Assembly (NCBI GenBank): GCA_963682055.1
Contig: OY821751.1
Location: 4,092,001 to 4,156,000, forward strand
Length of the DNA: 64,000 nucleotides
Source of the DNA: Primula veris
Taxonomy: Eukaryota; Streptophyta; Magnoliopsida; Ericales; Primulaceae
Direction of reading: 5' to 3'
Part shown: positions 40,957 to 54,900 of the stretch, piece by piece
Layout of the letters: every line of letters starts with the position of its first letter
Position numbering within the stretch: the first letter of the stretch is position 1
The notes under the pieces: generated by a model
The model's database searches: none
Seen by the model: only the letters and a program-made list of their open reading frames with translations
Told to the model about the DNA's origin: nothing
Position numbers and translations under genes: made by a program

Positions 40957-43900
40957 GGAAATTAATTTCAAGGAAATTCCATTTGATTTAGATTTTCACC
41001 CTTCAAATTCTATTGTAGCTGTTGGTCTCATCACAGGCCACCTTCAACTGTAATTCATTTCTTTACTTTATTTTATTTTATTTATTTATCTCAGTTACTT
41101 TTTTATTATGTGTGTGTTTGGTACAAGTTTTTATTTATTTATCTCAGTTACTTTTTTATTATGTGTGTGTTTGGTACAAGTTTTTATTTATTTATTGCTT
41201 TCTAGATTTTTTTTCTACGAAAAAGCATTGGGTCTATGTTTTTGGTAGACTTTTTTTTAGGGAAAATTACACGTTTAAACAATTACTATATGTATAAAAA
41301 ACTAAATTATATTTAAAATATGGATAATTTGGTCATTTTGAATGAATAAGCTAAAAAGCTAAAAAGCTAAAACCAAACGCAAATATTAATAAATCTAGCT
41401 TTTAAAAATCTGCTACCAAACTCACTAACTAGCTTTTTACAATCAAGCTTTTTTCTAGTTGCTATCTAAAAACAGTTTTTTTAATCAAGAAAGCTGATGC
41501 CAAACAGGCCTTATATTTTTTTATTTTATTTTATCTCAGTTACTTAATTTTGAATAGAGATTGAATCTTTATGCTTTATGCAGGTAGCTTTTGTAAAATG
41601 ATCTTTTGGGTGTTTTGCTGTTTTAGTTTGGGATTTGTATTTCTTTCAAATTTGTAGCTCTTTTTGATTTTTTTCTGTTTATTTTACTATATTGTGTTGA
41701 CACTTATTTATTTATTATTTATCTCAGTCACTTAATTTTGAATAAAGATTGAATCTTTATGCAGGTAGCTTTTGTAAATTGATCTTTTGAGTATTGTGCT
41801 TTTTTATTTTAGGATTTGTTTTTCTTTTGATTTTTTTTTTATATTGTGTTGGCACTCATTTATTTATTATTTATCTCAGTTACTTGATTTTGAATAAAGA
41901 TTAAATCTTTATGAAATTTTTATGCAGGTACAAATATGCTGCTGATTCAACACCAGAGAGGTAGCTTTTGTATTTTGATCTTTTGGGTAATGTGCTGATT
42001 TCGTTTATGATTTGGTTTCCTTTCAAATTTTAGTTCCTTTTTTTTTTCCGGGGTTTTTACCATGGGCCTGTTTGGCGTCAGTTTTCTGTGATAAAAAAGG
42101 TACTTCTAAAAAGTAACAAGAAAAAAGAAAAAAGCGTGCTTAAAAAAAGCTGTTGTGTAGTGTTTGACACCACTTAATTTTTTGTACTTACTTGACTATA
42201 ACTTATATTTATTGATAAGTCATTGGTCTCCTATTGATATACATATACTTTCTATTAGAATGTTTTTATTTAAAAAAAATATAACATGAACAAGCTAACA
42301 AAATCTGCAAATTCCTAACTTTTCTTTTTATAAACATTTTTCTAGCTTTTTGACCCTAAAGCTAGCATTTTAAAAGATAAAAAGCCTGACATTCCAAATG
42401 CGTATAGATTTTTCTTTTCAAAAAGCTAAGAAAAAAAGCTGTTTCCAAACGTGCACTATATGTTGGTATATATATATTGTAAATTATTAGATTAAAAGAT
42501 GTAGGCAAGCAAGGACTATTGGAGATATACGCCATATCCAATTTATGGAAAATGTTTAAACATTACAAAAATAAACCTTTTAAAAAAAAGTTTTCTTAGA
42601 AAGAAAAGTATTTACTTTTTTAAACTTTGTATATGTTTTAGGCAATTAAAAGTCAGAGCTCACAAGGAATCATGTCGAGCGCTTCGATTTGTCAACGAAG
42701 GCCGTGGTACTGAGTTCGATTGTTTTTATATTGTTTTTAGTATTGGGGACTGTGTGGTTGTATTTCTATTTTCATTTAATTGTTGTATATATTTGTGCTA
42801 GCCATTATTACGGGGTCTCCGGATTGTTCAATTCTGGCCACTGATGTGGAAACAGGATCTTCCATTGCCCGCTTTGAGAACGCTCATGGGTGAGAATCTT
42901 TAGAGGCTTAGTTGTGATAACTTTTGAGTTTTTCTTTTCTCAGAATCTGATTATGCGTTGAGAGATGACAATATTGTGGAAATTATGTGCAGTGCTGCTA
43001 TTAGCCGAATAATCAACTTAACTGAGTCAACTATTGCATCTGGGGATGATTCAGGTTGTATAAAGGTGTGTTTCGTTCTGAATAAAACTCCTATGTGCCC
43101 TAACATATCAACTTTTCAATTACTACACCATACTATTGAATCTCACAGTTTAGACACTGGATAAAGTCGAACAATTAGGGCAGTAGCATTACGATTTTAA
43201 CCTAGAAGATATTTATGTACCAAATTTGCAGTCTCTATATTGATGATTGATCTAAACAAATTCTCACAATTTGTACACCAATGTTAAAAAGTTGAACCTT
43301 TTAGCACTTGTCAATGGATAATTGAGGTACTTAATGTGTAGATTGGTGTGTAAACACTGAAATTACTAGCACAGTGTGCCAACTGTCAGAAGTGGGTAGA
43401 TTATCATACAAAAGTGTTATTTTTCCGATTAGTAAGTTATAGTAAAACAAGAATTAATGGTTTACTTATTACTTACATTCATTTACCCTGGTGAGTAAAA
43501 AATAGTTTTGGTCTGGTTTGTTGTTACTGGCTTGTCATTTTCATTATTTTCAATTATAAATCAGGTATGGGATACTCGATCACAAACTTGCTGTAATTCT
43601 TTTGAGGTTCACGAAGAATATGTTTCTGATTTGGAATTTGCTTCTGATTCCATGAGACTACTTGGAACAAGGTATGCATGATAAGTAGAAAAGTTTGGTT
43701 TTTCTTGGAGATGTAAAAGTTCATTTTTTGGTATCACTTGGAAGCAGTATTAGTGCATTTTGTAAAAAATGTGTGTAAAAGTAAGCTTATTTTTAGTGCT
43801 AAAAGTGAAATGGAGTAGTCGATTGTAGTGCAAGTAAAAATCATACTTTTCAAAAAAGAACATGGATTTAGATACTTAAGGACACGCTTACCTTTCTGCA

Positions 43901-46900
43901 TCAAAGTATCAGTAAGTAACCTCTTGTGTGATGCACCCCAAACACATTTAGTTGGAAGTAAAAGGTATTCAAAAGCTTAGGTATGCATGCAGCGAAACAA
44001 TTCCACAAACACCATGCTAGATCCAGTTTAAGTATACTCATATGTATAGAGTTTAGACATGGGGAGATGCTGGTGTCTTTGGGAGCTACAGATTTTGTCG
44101 TATCTAGCTGAATTTTGTATTGAGAGACTTTAGCTGCCTGTAACTTACAATGCGTATCACTTTTATACTAGAGTGTTTAAAAATGGTCTAATATCTCCAT
44201 ATTGCAATTATCTCATCTATACGACTCTTGATTTCATAGCAATTAGTAGCTTGATTTTAGCACTTAGTAACTTGATTTTTTGACAAATTTAACAGAAACA
44301 TATGTCATCTACAAGAAAAGAAAAGTTGTTTGTACATAATGATGGGCATAGTAGACCATATAACGTATATTCTCTTTGCATTTGGATAAATATTTTGTTT
44401 GTGTATATGCATCCAACAGTTTGACGGACATTATAATGTGAATACAATGGAGAAATGAGCTCTTTCTTCATATACGTTTCTTCCCATATGCTAGTTTGTG
44501 TGACTAGTTTCTTCGTTAGATGAACAAGTAATCAAACTCTTTTCTGTTTTTCAGTTTATTATATTTGACGTTGCTTTTGTTTGTGGATTTCTAACATGTA
44601 TAAAGTGGAGATGGGACTTTATCTGTTTGCAATCTACGAAGTAACAAGGTACTTCCGTTGGCTTATTCTTCTGTTGTCGGCTTATCTCTCGATGATAAAA
44701 GATTGCATCAGTTACTTTTAGTTTGTATTTCTAATTTTTACAAATTGCAGGTTCAAACTCGCTCAGAATTTTCTGAAGACGAGCTGCTATCAGTCGTAAT
44801 TATGAAGGTAGTTTCGCTACACATACAAAACATGGATTTCCTTTATGATAACACGATATGATTTATGTTTGTTTTCTGTTCGTATTCAACTATTCGAGTC
44901 AAGTTCTGTAACGCCTGGTAGAGTTGCTTTCTATAGCAAATTATCTGTTGCAAAATAATCAGAAAATGATATTATCCTTTCGATTTGGTTCATATATTTT
45001 GTTGCCTACTAATGTATTTAATGTTTGTAGAATGGCAAGAAAGTTATATGCGGAACACAAACAGGAACTCTTCTTCTATATTCATGGGGATTTTTCAAGG
45101 ATTGCAGGTATTAATTTCTTTGTACAACGTTATCAAATGTTCCCGAAGGGATGTATTAATCTTTGATTGTTACTCCCCCCCGTTCCATTTTGTTCTTCCC
45201 TTGCAAAACTACCTGCAAACTTGACCTCCAAAAATGAATTCAAAAGCTAATCATATAGTTTAACTCCTTAACTATATGATTAACTTTCAAAAAAGAAATA
45301 TTTAGATAATTGATATTCGAGATTTTTGTCGGTCAAAGTTGCATAGAATTTCGTAAAGGAAGAACAAAATGGAATGGATGGAGTCTATAAAAGCACATAA
45401 ACTTGTGTTGTATACTTAAATTTGTCTACTATTTAATCCCTTACTAAAAACGGTTTCTTTCATTTTCAGTGATAGATTTGTCGATCTATCTCCAAACTCA
45501 GTTGATGTCTTGTTGAAGGTAAAATAGTTTCAACATTTTCCCCCTGTTGGTCCTCAAAATCTATCACTACTTATGCGTAAAAAGAAATGCTGACCGTCTG
45601 GATTATTATCGTTTTAGCTTGATGAAGAGAGAGTGATTACTGGATCTGAAAATGGAATGATCAGGTTTGAAGCCTTATTTTTTCTTTATAAATGGGAAAA
45701 CTATACTTCTCTTATTAACATATGGAACTTATTCTTTAATAGATTCCTAATTAGCCATATTTCTTCCTCAGCTTGGTAGGTATACTTCCGAACAAGATAA
45801 TACAGCCAATTGCGGAACATTCAGAATATCCCGTGGAACGTCTTGGTATGAGTTTTTATTTATTTCAAGTGTTTTTCTTAACTATGCTTATTTTGATAGG
45901 CTTTTCTTGTCTTGGTATACTTGGGGCTTGCTTGGTTGCAACTTTTAAGCTAGTAAGCTGGACTTCTTAAGTTTTCAGAAGACAACTCTTAACTGTTTTA
46001 GGTCAAAAAACCTAGTAAGCTCACCTTTTAAGCTAGTGAACCATATGCGGTCCAGCCTTTAAGCAAAAAAAAAAAATACTTAGCTGAAAAGCTGAAATTA
46101 GATAAGGCCGGGTTCATTATATTGGTTAGTGAGTTTGACCCGTACAAGTACCTATCTGGAGAAAATTTGGGGTGGTCAAGTATTTTAAGTATGGCTTCTT
46201 CTGTGGGTTTGTATTTAATATGGCAAAATAGGATTTCCAATATTTGTTTTTAAAGCATTCTCTATATTCTTCTTAAATTTGAGTTTGTTTTTAACTGGCT
46301 AATGTCTCATTTAGTTTTTGGTTTCGTTTTACAGCATTTTCCCATGATAGGAAGTTCCTGGGAAGCATATCTCATGATCAAACTCTGAAGGTAGATGCGT
46401 CTCTCTTGCCTTATAGATATGTTTAATTCAATGGTGGAATTTATTAGAAATATATTAGAAAATTGGCAGTGATGAGAACTTAAATTCAAGTCATCGCAAA
46501 CTGATTTTATTTGCTAAGCTTGTGAGATCCCTGCTAATACCTTCTTTGAAATGAATCGTATCCCCATGAGGGAAATTTTGGTTTTTTAATCTAATGTTAA
46601 AGAAAATTTCGATTGTGTACACAATACACATCCAACAAATATTATAAATTCGCTAACATTAAGTTGTCCAACGATTTTTGTATACTTACTGTACTACATA
46701 TGGAGAAAAAAATGATAGATTGGATAGTAAATTAGTTACGAATACAAAAAAAAGTTGAAAAATATTATTTCAGTTATTTTTAACTATGCACACCATTCCA
46801 TCTTTTCCTTACTATTCAAGTCCCTAATCTATATATTTTTCCTTTTTTAGTCCCTGATTTACCGTTGTTTTCTTCCTATGCTGTGTACTAAAAAACACAT

Positions 46901-47820
46901 CCAGATAAGTTAAAAGTACAAATATGAAATTTCGCCTATTTCAACCATTTAACTCTTTTTTTCTTCTAGTTGTGGGATTTGGATGAAATACTACCTAAAG
47001 ATGCAATGAAGAGTACTTCAACCGTTCCAGACAGTGATAGTGACGAGGCAGATGAGATGGATATGGATGAAGATATACCAAAACCCTCCAAAGGTATGAA
47101 CTATAGTGTTTCCTACATTCTGTAAATGATAAAAAAAACTCTGTATGTACCTTATGTTCCTTTAGAGAGTTAAGATAACATTGTGTCACAGCTTGCATCT
47201 TACAATTGTTTATCTGGGCAAAATTTGTCCTTGATGATCCTCTGGTTTTGCCTAAACCTACTGTTGATACTAGCAAGTGAATAATTGTTTTTGCATTTTT
47301 TACAATTTTGATACCCACAACATAAGAGCTTCCGTCCAATAGCAGTCTCCTATTATTGGATATCAGAATAAATCTTATTATGGGTACTATTGTAAATTTA
47401 GGTCCATCTATGATGGTTATGAAATGAACAGAGAGATGCTTTCATGCTTATGTCATTTTGCTAATTTATTACATAATGCGTTGAAATCAATCATCACGTT
47501 ATTCTGTGAAATGTAGGAAAAGAACTGAAATGCGATTTACCCGGGACAGTCTTAGACTACTAGTCAGTTTTTTGGGGTGCATTTGACATTTTGACGTTAG
47601 GGGCATATTTGACTATTTTGTTGTTTAGTATGCCTACTTGGTAAATGCCGAACTTTTGTTGTTTAGTATGCCTACTCGCGTAAAATGTATCCTTGATGAG
47701 TATGCAACCGTATTTGACTATTTTCTGAATCTACATTTGTTGTTTCCAGGAAACCAGAAAAAATCTTCCGGCACAGGGAAAGGCCTCAGTGATTCCAACA
47801 ACTTTTTTGATGATCTTTAG
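40955..47820 (+). CDS. WDR55: WDR55-like WD40-repeat protein, 15 exons, 352 aa
   Basis: Exons 40955-41049, 41928-41960, 42642-42706, 42802-42889, 42993-43065, 43565-43671, 44606-44648, 44751-44807, 45031-45107, 45470-45518, 45618-45664, 45772-45845, 46335-46390, 46970-47093 and 47750-47820 join in frame (1059 nt). The protein matches Arabidopsis WDR55 (AT2G34260, about 353 aa) along its length: RAHKESCRALRF, GSPDCSILATDVETG, SEFSEDELLSVVIMKNGKK, LLLYSWGFFKDCSDRFVDL, GILPNKIIQPI and NNFFDDL end. It is a WD40 beta-propeller. VWDTRS (W120-R123) is a WDxR box, used to dock on DDB1, so it is a likely CUL4-DDB1 substrate receptor. The family is linked to rRNA maturation and embryo development. The C-terminus has an acidic stretch then K/S-rich sequence. 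Exon 2 is only 33 nt and its flanks are duplicated in intron 1. Confidence 0.93.
41079..41190. repeat. Direct duplication of about 57 bp in WDR55 intron 1
   Basis: ttatttatctcagttacttt followed by ttattatgtgtgtgtttggtacaagtt occurs twice in a row, starting about 30 bp after the exon-1 donor. The phrase tttatctcagt(t/c)actt recurs at 41531, 41720 and 41872, linking this block to the exon-2 cassette copies. Confidence 0.85.
41525..41990 (+). repeat. Three tandem copies of the exon-2 neighbourhood, two lacking the exon
   Basis: The cassette is tttatctcagttactt..gaataaagattgaatcttt..atgcag|gtagcttttgta..tgatcttttg. Junction positions are 41583/41584 and 41764/41765 (copies without exon) and 41927...41961 (true copy with the 33-nt exon 2 between acceptor and donor). 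AGGTA occurs at both edges of the true exon, so a deletion between these 5-bp repeats explains the exact exon loss. Confidence 0.85.
42064..42456. mobile_element. MITE of the GGGCCTGTTTGG family, WDR55 intron 2
   Basis: Left end gggcctgtttggcgtcagtt and right end gctgtttccaaacgtgcac are imperfect inverted repeats. The interior is AT-rich without ORFs. A related right end (gatgccaaacaggcct) lies near 41500 in intron 1. Confidence 0.5.
45173..45383. mobile_element. Stowaway MITE in WDR55 intron 9
   Basis: TIRs ctcccccccgttccattttg and (complement) actccatccattccattttg, with a TA on the left; the right TA is displaced by two bases. It is about 211 bp with an internal palindrome (aatcatatagtttaa / ttaactatatgatt). 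Confidence 0.75.
45921..46118. mobile_element. MITE relic of the GGGCTTGTTTGG family, WDR55 intron 12
   Basis: It starts ggggcttgcttggttgcaac and ends near gctgaaattagataaggcc. It contains the aagctagtaagctgg / ttagctgaaaagctg type inverted pieces typical of this family. The ends are approximate. Confidence 0.4.
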
Positions 47821-48994
47821 ATGAAACATTTTCTATCATAGTTTTGGGGCAAATGGTTTAATGTTGGCTCTTGCTTGTGCCATTTTTTATTGGTACGAGT
47901 TTTCCCGAATCTTGCAATGGGATTATATGAGGTTTAAGCATACATTTCAGCTTAAAGGCCGCACGCATTTAGCTTTCATATGACATCCGAAGATGGAAAG
48001 TTTTTCCTTGGCTGTATATGTTATCATTTGTAATGATAATAACAAGTCCTTTTTGTGAAAATATATTGATATTGAGTTATAATGTCCGAATATTGTCTCG
48101 TTCCAGCAGTGTAGGTTTTCAGCTCTTCTTCACTTGGGGTGTCGTTGAGTTTTTATAATTTCAAATTTTTTGTGAATTACGGTTCCCAAAGAATATATGC
48201 TGAAACTAATTAAAATTAAAATCAAAATCAAGATCTCATGAATTGATGACTTTAAATCTGTACATTCTTGTCATTTTACTTTGAAGGAGGCTGGTAACAC
48301 TTTCACATCCTCAAAAACCGAAACAAAGCTGCTCCATCTATTACATGATTACAGCTGTCGTTCCAAGGACTCAGATAATCCATCTGCAATAAGTCATGAC
48401 TAGTACAAGTTGATCGAGGATGCAAATAAAATGAGTTGACCACGGAAAAAGTGCAATATGTTTTTTTTTTCTAACAATAAGTTATGACTAGTACAAGTTG
48501 GTCGAGGATGCAAATGCATGACTAGATAATCCATCTGCAATATGTTTTTTTTTTCTAACAAGTCGTCGTCATCATCATCATATCAGCAAAATCAGCCCAA
48601 GATAAAACAAACAAAAGAAGTACTAGATGAAAGAGCCTCATCTTGGACATAAATCTAAGTCCTAACTGAAATGGTGTAAAGTTCAAATAAATGTGCTGTG
48701 GCAACGGTAAAAACTTGGCATAAACTTCATATGCCATTACAATAGCTATACAAAAGTCTCAAATACACGAGTAAAAAAAAAAAAACCTAAACCCACACCG
48801 GTGATTTTGTAACAACATAATAATGGATCACTTCAACGAATTCATATCAGAATCTCTCGAGCACGAAATAAATTCTTAACATATCTTATCACTTACCGCA
48901 AGCTCCAACTCTAAAACAACCGCTGATTCAGCAACAAATTGTTTCACCCATATCTCATCACCTAACTTACACAAAATAACTTGCTATAAAGTAT
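47821..48994. other. Intergenic region between convergent WDR55 and TRAPPC11 genes
   Basis: It holds both 3' UTRs. At 48378-48565 there is a local duplication (agtcatgactagtacaagttg(a/g)tcgaggatgcaaat and gcaatatgtttttttttt, unit about 80 bp). No other gene is visible. Confidence 0.55.
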
Positions 48995-51900
48995 CTACTC
49001 AGCTGTAACAGCTGTAAGGATCTCTGGTTGCAGCCCCATATTCGGCATCTCAAAATGAGGTTCAGATGGATAAATGAAAACAGTAGAAGCATTAATAGAA
49101 GGTTGAAATCCAGCCGAATATCTAGCCAAGGTCATAGTTACTTTTGGTAGTGGTTGAGGACCTGAGGCCAAAGGTACAAGCTTGTAACTAATAATATGCT
49201 GGGACTTTGGCAAAACAAAAATAGTATCATTGTGGGACCCTGATAGTACAAAACTCTGAGAATCTGCTAATGAGAATTTAATCTCTTGTAGCAACGTTGT
49301 TCGATTCTCAATTCTGATATAATACGTAAAAGGGTTGCCGAGAATAGCATGAGGTGGGCACTCTAGAGTTACAACTAACGGAGAAAACTCCACATCAACA
49401 TCTTCAAGTCTATGTTTGGTGACAACCTCAGATGGGTCCTCAGGAACCGAATCTCTTCTCCATGTAATAGAAACTGTGCCGACCTGAAGTCTTGGAAGAT
49501 TTACCTCGGGGATGAGAGAGAAAGCCTTCTTGAAATCTCCTCCTGGGACAAGCATAGCAGGGTTTGGACGTTCACCACCACTGTGTAAAATTTTACAACT
49601 TTTCCCAGTATCATCTTGGTCAACTTTGATGTCCACTGATAGCAACTGCAATGGCATATCTGCACTATTTTTAACAGTAACAATGAGTATACTGGACTCA
49701 TTTAAAGGAAGGGTAGGTATTTGGTCAGAGTTTGGGCCTTGTTTGATTTTCGAGAGCAATAAAGGGTCACGACGAAAGGGTAACTTATACTGGTGACTCA
49801 ATGTAAGAGCAGTTTTTCCTACTATTTCCAAGCTTTTGTGAACGTGAACCTTTTGTGTGTTAATTTCGGTGCTATGCAGGGAATATCCTAACGAAACATA
49901 AAGCATTATAGGTTTAGGTCGATTCCATTGAATTTCGAGTTTACAGGACCATGAATCACCCTCTTTTAAAAACGGCACACATATCAATCCAAAAGTTGGC
50001 TGGATTTTCTGGATATTATTATCTTCTGAATTCTCTAGCCCAGCTACACTTAAAAGCTCAACATGAAGACTATCTGTAAAAAAAGGCTCCACCTCTCTAG
50101 GACTAAGTAATCCCCCACCTTTTGTATCTACGAGGTTGATTTTTAGCTCACCGCCATATACACTATGGCCCTTAGCTGAGATTGTAACGGGTACAAGGAA
50201 TTTCTCCCCTACTAAAGCCGGACCAGATGCACCTAGTTTAAGGTCTATTTGTGGGTCGGGTTCTTCAATTTGAGTGGCTTTTTGACCGGAAAATGAGAGA
50301 CTAGGATCCTTGGTTGGGAAAGTTTCGACACGGTCTTCAAATTTCCAGAGTGGCAAATCATTTAGAGATGCAGGGCTTTCGGCTCTACAGCAGATTGAGA
50401 AGTGTTGGCCCAATTTTGCAATTACGGAAGTACATTCTAGTTTTCCACTGAGATCTGCAAAAGTTAAAATGAAAATAAAAAAAAATATCCAACTCAAATG
50501 AGAGTATTGTTACTTGGGTAAAACTCAACGCAATTAGAGCACCCACTATAACTATATCAAGTACCAACTTCTCTATTTTCAGTTTATGTTACTACACTTT
50601 TTATCGATACCATCAGTAATTTTGGATATGTATATCACCATTGTTGACATTCCAATCTAACATCTGGGGGAAGAGTGAGAGTGGAGACAAGAGGAGTGAA
50701 AAGGTTTAAGGAACCAAGATTTGACCCTTAAACTTGAGGAACCAATTTGACTACCATAAGGTTAACGAACTTATAATGAAGCTGTTGCCGATGAAAAATA
50801 AGGAATTTTTTTCCCGTACGCATTCGTTACATTTTGTGGTAAATTAATGGTATGAGCAAGGCTAATGTAGGCGCTTTTAGTGATCGCATTTACAAATCCC
50901 AAACACAAAACCTCGTAAAGCTACTCCCAAAAAAACTATAGCAAAAGGAAATAACTGCTTACCAGATTTGACTTCATAAGTCAACCGAAGCCATTTATTG
51001 GTAGAAAGTGTAAGAGAAGGAGCGGTCTCGACTCTACGATTTAGAGTATCACTAGAAATAGCAGCATGTTGATTTCTTTCATCATTAACAATCACAAAAT
51101 CACACATAGATTGATTAAACTGAATTTCCAACTGATCAAATCCCACCATACACGGTAATTGTGAAAGAAGTGACACCGTAACTAAAGTAGATGATCCTGG
51201 CTTAACCATTTGTTCATGAAAAGCAACAGAAGCAAGCAATACCACTCTAAGAGGACTCACAAGATCAACCTCGACATGAAGTGGTTGGTCACTATTGACT
51301 TTAAGTAAATTCTCATCATTAGCCGGCAACTCTAAGTCTCCTTGTACAAGACGAATCACTTCTTCCTGTATCTTTTGTCTTTCAATCTTCTCTCTCTCTA
51401 AACTAGCACTAGAAGATATGGGTAAAGCGGCCATTTCAAACGAGTATTCAACAAAATCTTTCACTGAACCAAGATTCCTGGAGCATTCTCGTAGGTAACC
51501 CAAAACCTCCCATAATAAAGTTCCCCACCCTTCTTTTCTATATAGAGTTGCAATACTATCAAAAAGCTGCTTTGATTTATTAAAATCATTTAAAGCGAAA
51601 TACTCTCTGGCCATCTCAAACCCACAGTACGAGGCCATTCTCTGGGCTTTAAGGTTAGTAAATGCTTCAAAAGATTTTTTGAGCAAAGCAATAATTTCAA
51701 ATGAGTCCTGAAATCGCTTCGCTTCAGCTAATGCATATCGAACATATTCCTCATCAGTTATACTGCACATCAAAATAGAAAATTCTGGATGAATGAAAGC
51801 GTAAAAATCAATGCGCAAACCACGAATTTTGCTTAGATCGACTATATAGTAAGTATATGGCACAATGCATATTTACTAAAATGAAACTGAAAAGCAATAA

Positions 51901-54900
51901 AATACCTTAAGCAATAAGCATATACAAATATAAAACAAAATCCATGGTCTATGATTGGATTTTAACAACAAAATTGCTAAATAATCGTAAAAAGTTTGAC
52001 CATATGTGGCTTCGTCTTTTTTAACATTTTTTTTTATAGGTTTATACTCATGAGTATGGAACAAATAGCAGAGCTTAAGCTTTTTATGTATTAAAGCACA
52101 AAAAGTGTTCAGTGCGTAGATTAGGTGTTTTTAGAGTAGCAAATAATTTTTTACCTTAACAATTAAAAACTAGCTTAAAGGCGTTTCTAAGCGAATTTTC
52201 TAAAACAGAGAAATATTTGCAAGAAACCAAAATGTAAGATAAATAATCCCATTCCTCGATAAAAAAATAAGACAGACGTACGATTGCATTTCAAAGCTAT
52301 CTCCATGCTCAAGCAGCCGAGCAAACTGGCCCACGTAATCAGAAGGTGCAACAGAGTCGGCATTGCTATCAGAATCGTCAAGAATTTCGGACATTGAAAG
52401 AGTTAACTCTAAACAAGCTCTCTTCTCCTTTAAGTAATGAGCAGCCAACTGTTTCATAGCACGAGGTCAAGCGTTCTATTAACAAATATATTATACATGG
52501 GGACCGATTAAAACTTCACCAAATTTCCAAAAGCCATTATAAACTTCTTGGGAACATTTTTAAATATTGATTTTGAAAAGACCATGTGAGCTAAGGATTT
52601 AAGCGACTAATAACGGCTTCTGTTAGTCATAGCAATACTTTCTGGCTCATACAATTGTGGGGTTATTACAGTTTTGGACACTAATATATCATCTGATTTT
52701 GATTTGGTACACCAATATACAAAACAACGACTTAGTCTATAAGATATGTTCCAACTTGGCTATTTAGAACACCTAGTGTGCCTGAAAAACATTATAGGTA
52801 GGGGTACTAAGTAGATAAAAAAGGCTAGTGTTTATAAGATATGCTCCAACTTTATATGATTGCATATACTGTTTTATCATAATCCCAGGATTTTAGTTCC
52901 ATAACTGTGTACTTTCTCTGCGTAGAGTAGAATAAAAAACTTGTTAGGTTAGGATACCAATTGCTATCTTCTATAGGTTTTTGTATACACAATCGAAATC
53001 TGATGATACCAGTTGCTATCTTTCATAGGTGTTGGTGTACAATGTCGAATTTGATAATACGTTAGTGTACAAACTTATACTTAATCCCAAAAACAAGAAT
53101 AGTAAGACAGTAACAATCCAAATTGCACCATGATGAGCCTATCTAGATTAAGATCTCATACAAACAACAACAGCACAACTCCAAACATGTGACAATGGCA
53201 TGATTATTTTCTATAGAGTGGGCAAGTTATCTCTTAATCAAAGAAAAAAATTAGATGAGAGTAAGCAGGTAAATTCTCCTTGTTCAGGTGCAGCTTTAAC
53301 CTAAACTTTTTCCCTTTTCGCTTAAAAGCTGGATTGCATTTGGTTGACTGAGTCCACTATTTTTCTGAACTGAAAGATCCAGCTTTTTGCTAAGAAGTAG
53401 TAAACAAACAAGCAAAGATTTTTCCAGCTTTAAATCTTTTTTTCTTCTCAAAAGTTGGATTGCATTCAATTAATCAGATAAAAATCTAGGTCTTTATTCT
53501 GTTTTTTTCCCCTGAAAAAGCGGAAGCTTTAAGTTGGATGAAGATAAATCCAACTTCTATCTGAAACTCTAAAATCCAGCTTTTGCTTAAAATCAGCTAC
53601 CAAACAAGCCCACAAGTCATGTACCTGGTAATAATAAGCTGGATAATATTCCCATTCACTAACTCGATCAGCACCACTTGATATTTGAGACGACGTGTTT
53701 TGGGTCTTAGCAGAGCTCGTTTCTAATAATTCAGCAAATGTCAAATATTGCCTACTTAACCATTCCCAATGTAGAAAAGTTACTTCTGAGGCTCCTTCTA
53801 ATTTCTTGTAAGAAACACTGTGTTGGCGGAACCATGTTATTGCCTCTGTAAATTTCCCAAGATGAAGTAATAAAGTCGATATCTTGTAGTGTAATTGCTC
53901 TGCGATAGTCTTAATCGCAATTAACCTCTGAATTGCAGGTAACTTTGTTGGCATACCTATCATCTGTACATTTAGAAGAAATAAGAAAATGGTGATAAAG
54001 CTGAACTACAAATAAAAATGATATTTGGTTACATACTTGCATACTTCATATGAAATCTTTTTCTTTTCACAAAAAAAACCCGTTCCAAATACAGTAATTT
54101 GTCTTCAAAATTCGAATCAAATTCCATTTCGGCTCCAATAGAGATTCTATTGCAACACTAATGGTCCCCATACTTCAGGTAAACTTTTCATTTGGTCCCC
54201 ATAGTTTCAGCTGTAACACTATTGGTCTCACAATTTTAGAGTTGCACTAATAGTCCCCACATTTTAAGGTTGCACAACTGGTCCCCAAGTATAACACTAT
54301 TAGTCCGGACCACTGGTGTAATTTGATGTCATACTACAGGGACCAATATTGTTGTAATTGAAAGTATGGGGACCACTGGTGCAACTTATTCAACATATGA
54401 GGCAATGGTGTTGCGGCTAAAACGATGAGGACCATCATCAATCTATGCCTTATTCCCAATAATTTGGGGTCAGCTCATTGCTGTAAAATGATGACCAACC
54501 AATTTTTTTTCCTCAGTACATAAAGCTTGCTGTAAAAATTCCCCCAAAATATAATTTTTTAGTCATCATTCAACTAGTAGGTGTCATTTGACAAAATCCT
54601 TAAAACCTATTTACTGCTATCTTCTGAATCAAAACTAAAGAAACTTCTTTATAAACATAAAAGTCCATAACACAAATTCCAGCTCCACTTCTACGGTGAA
54701 AAAGTTTTCATTGTTAAAATTCCGACACTCGTTTTTTATTTCTATAAAAAAGAAACCATCACATGGAGCTCAAAAAAGAATAGTCTTCATGGGAAGGACC
54801 AAGGACGAAATTACCCATAATAATTACTCCACAATACCAAAAATATGAAGGAAATAAACACCTCACGCAGCGTGTTATATCCATCCTCGTAAAATCTCAA

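Noticed and set aside
40780..40965. 61-aa ORF upstream of WDR55 as a gene
   Set aside because: It overlaps the WDR55 start out of frame and ends in a TA microsatellite; at most an upstream ORF.
52187..52282. Extension of the TRAPPC11 exon-7 ORF past 52282
   Set aside because: The frame after EMQS runs into the intron (GTACGT donor); joining to 51762 restores the conserved SITDEEYVRYALAEAK.
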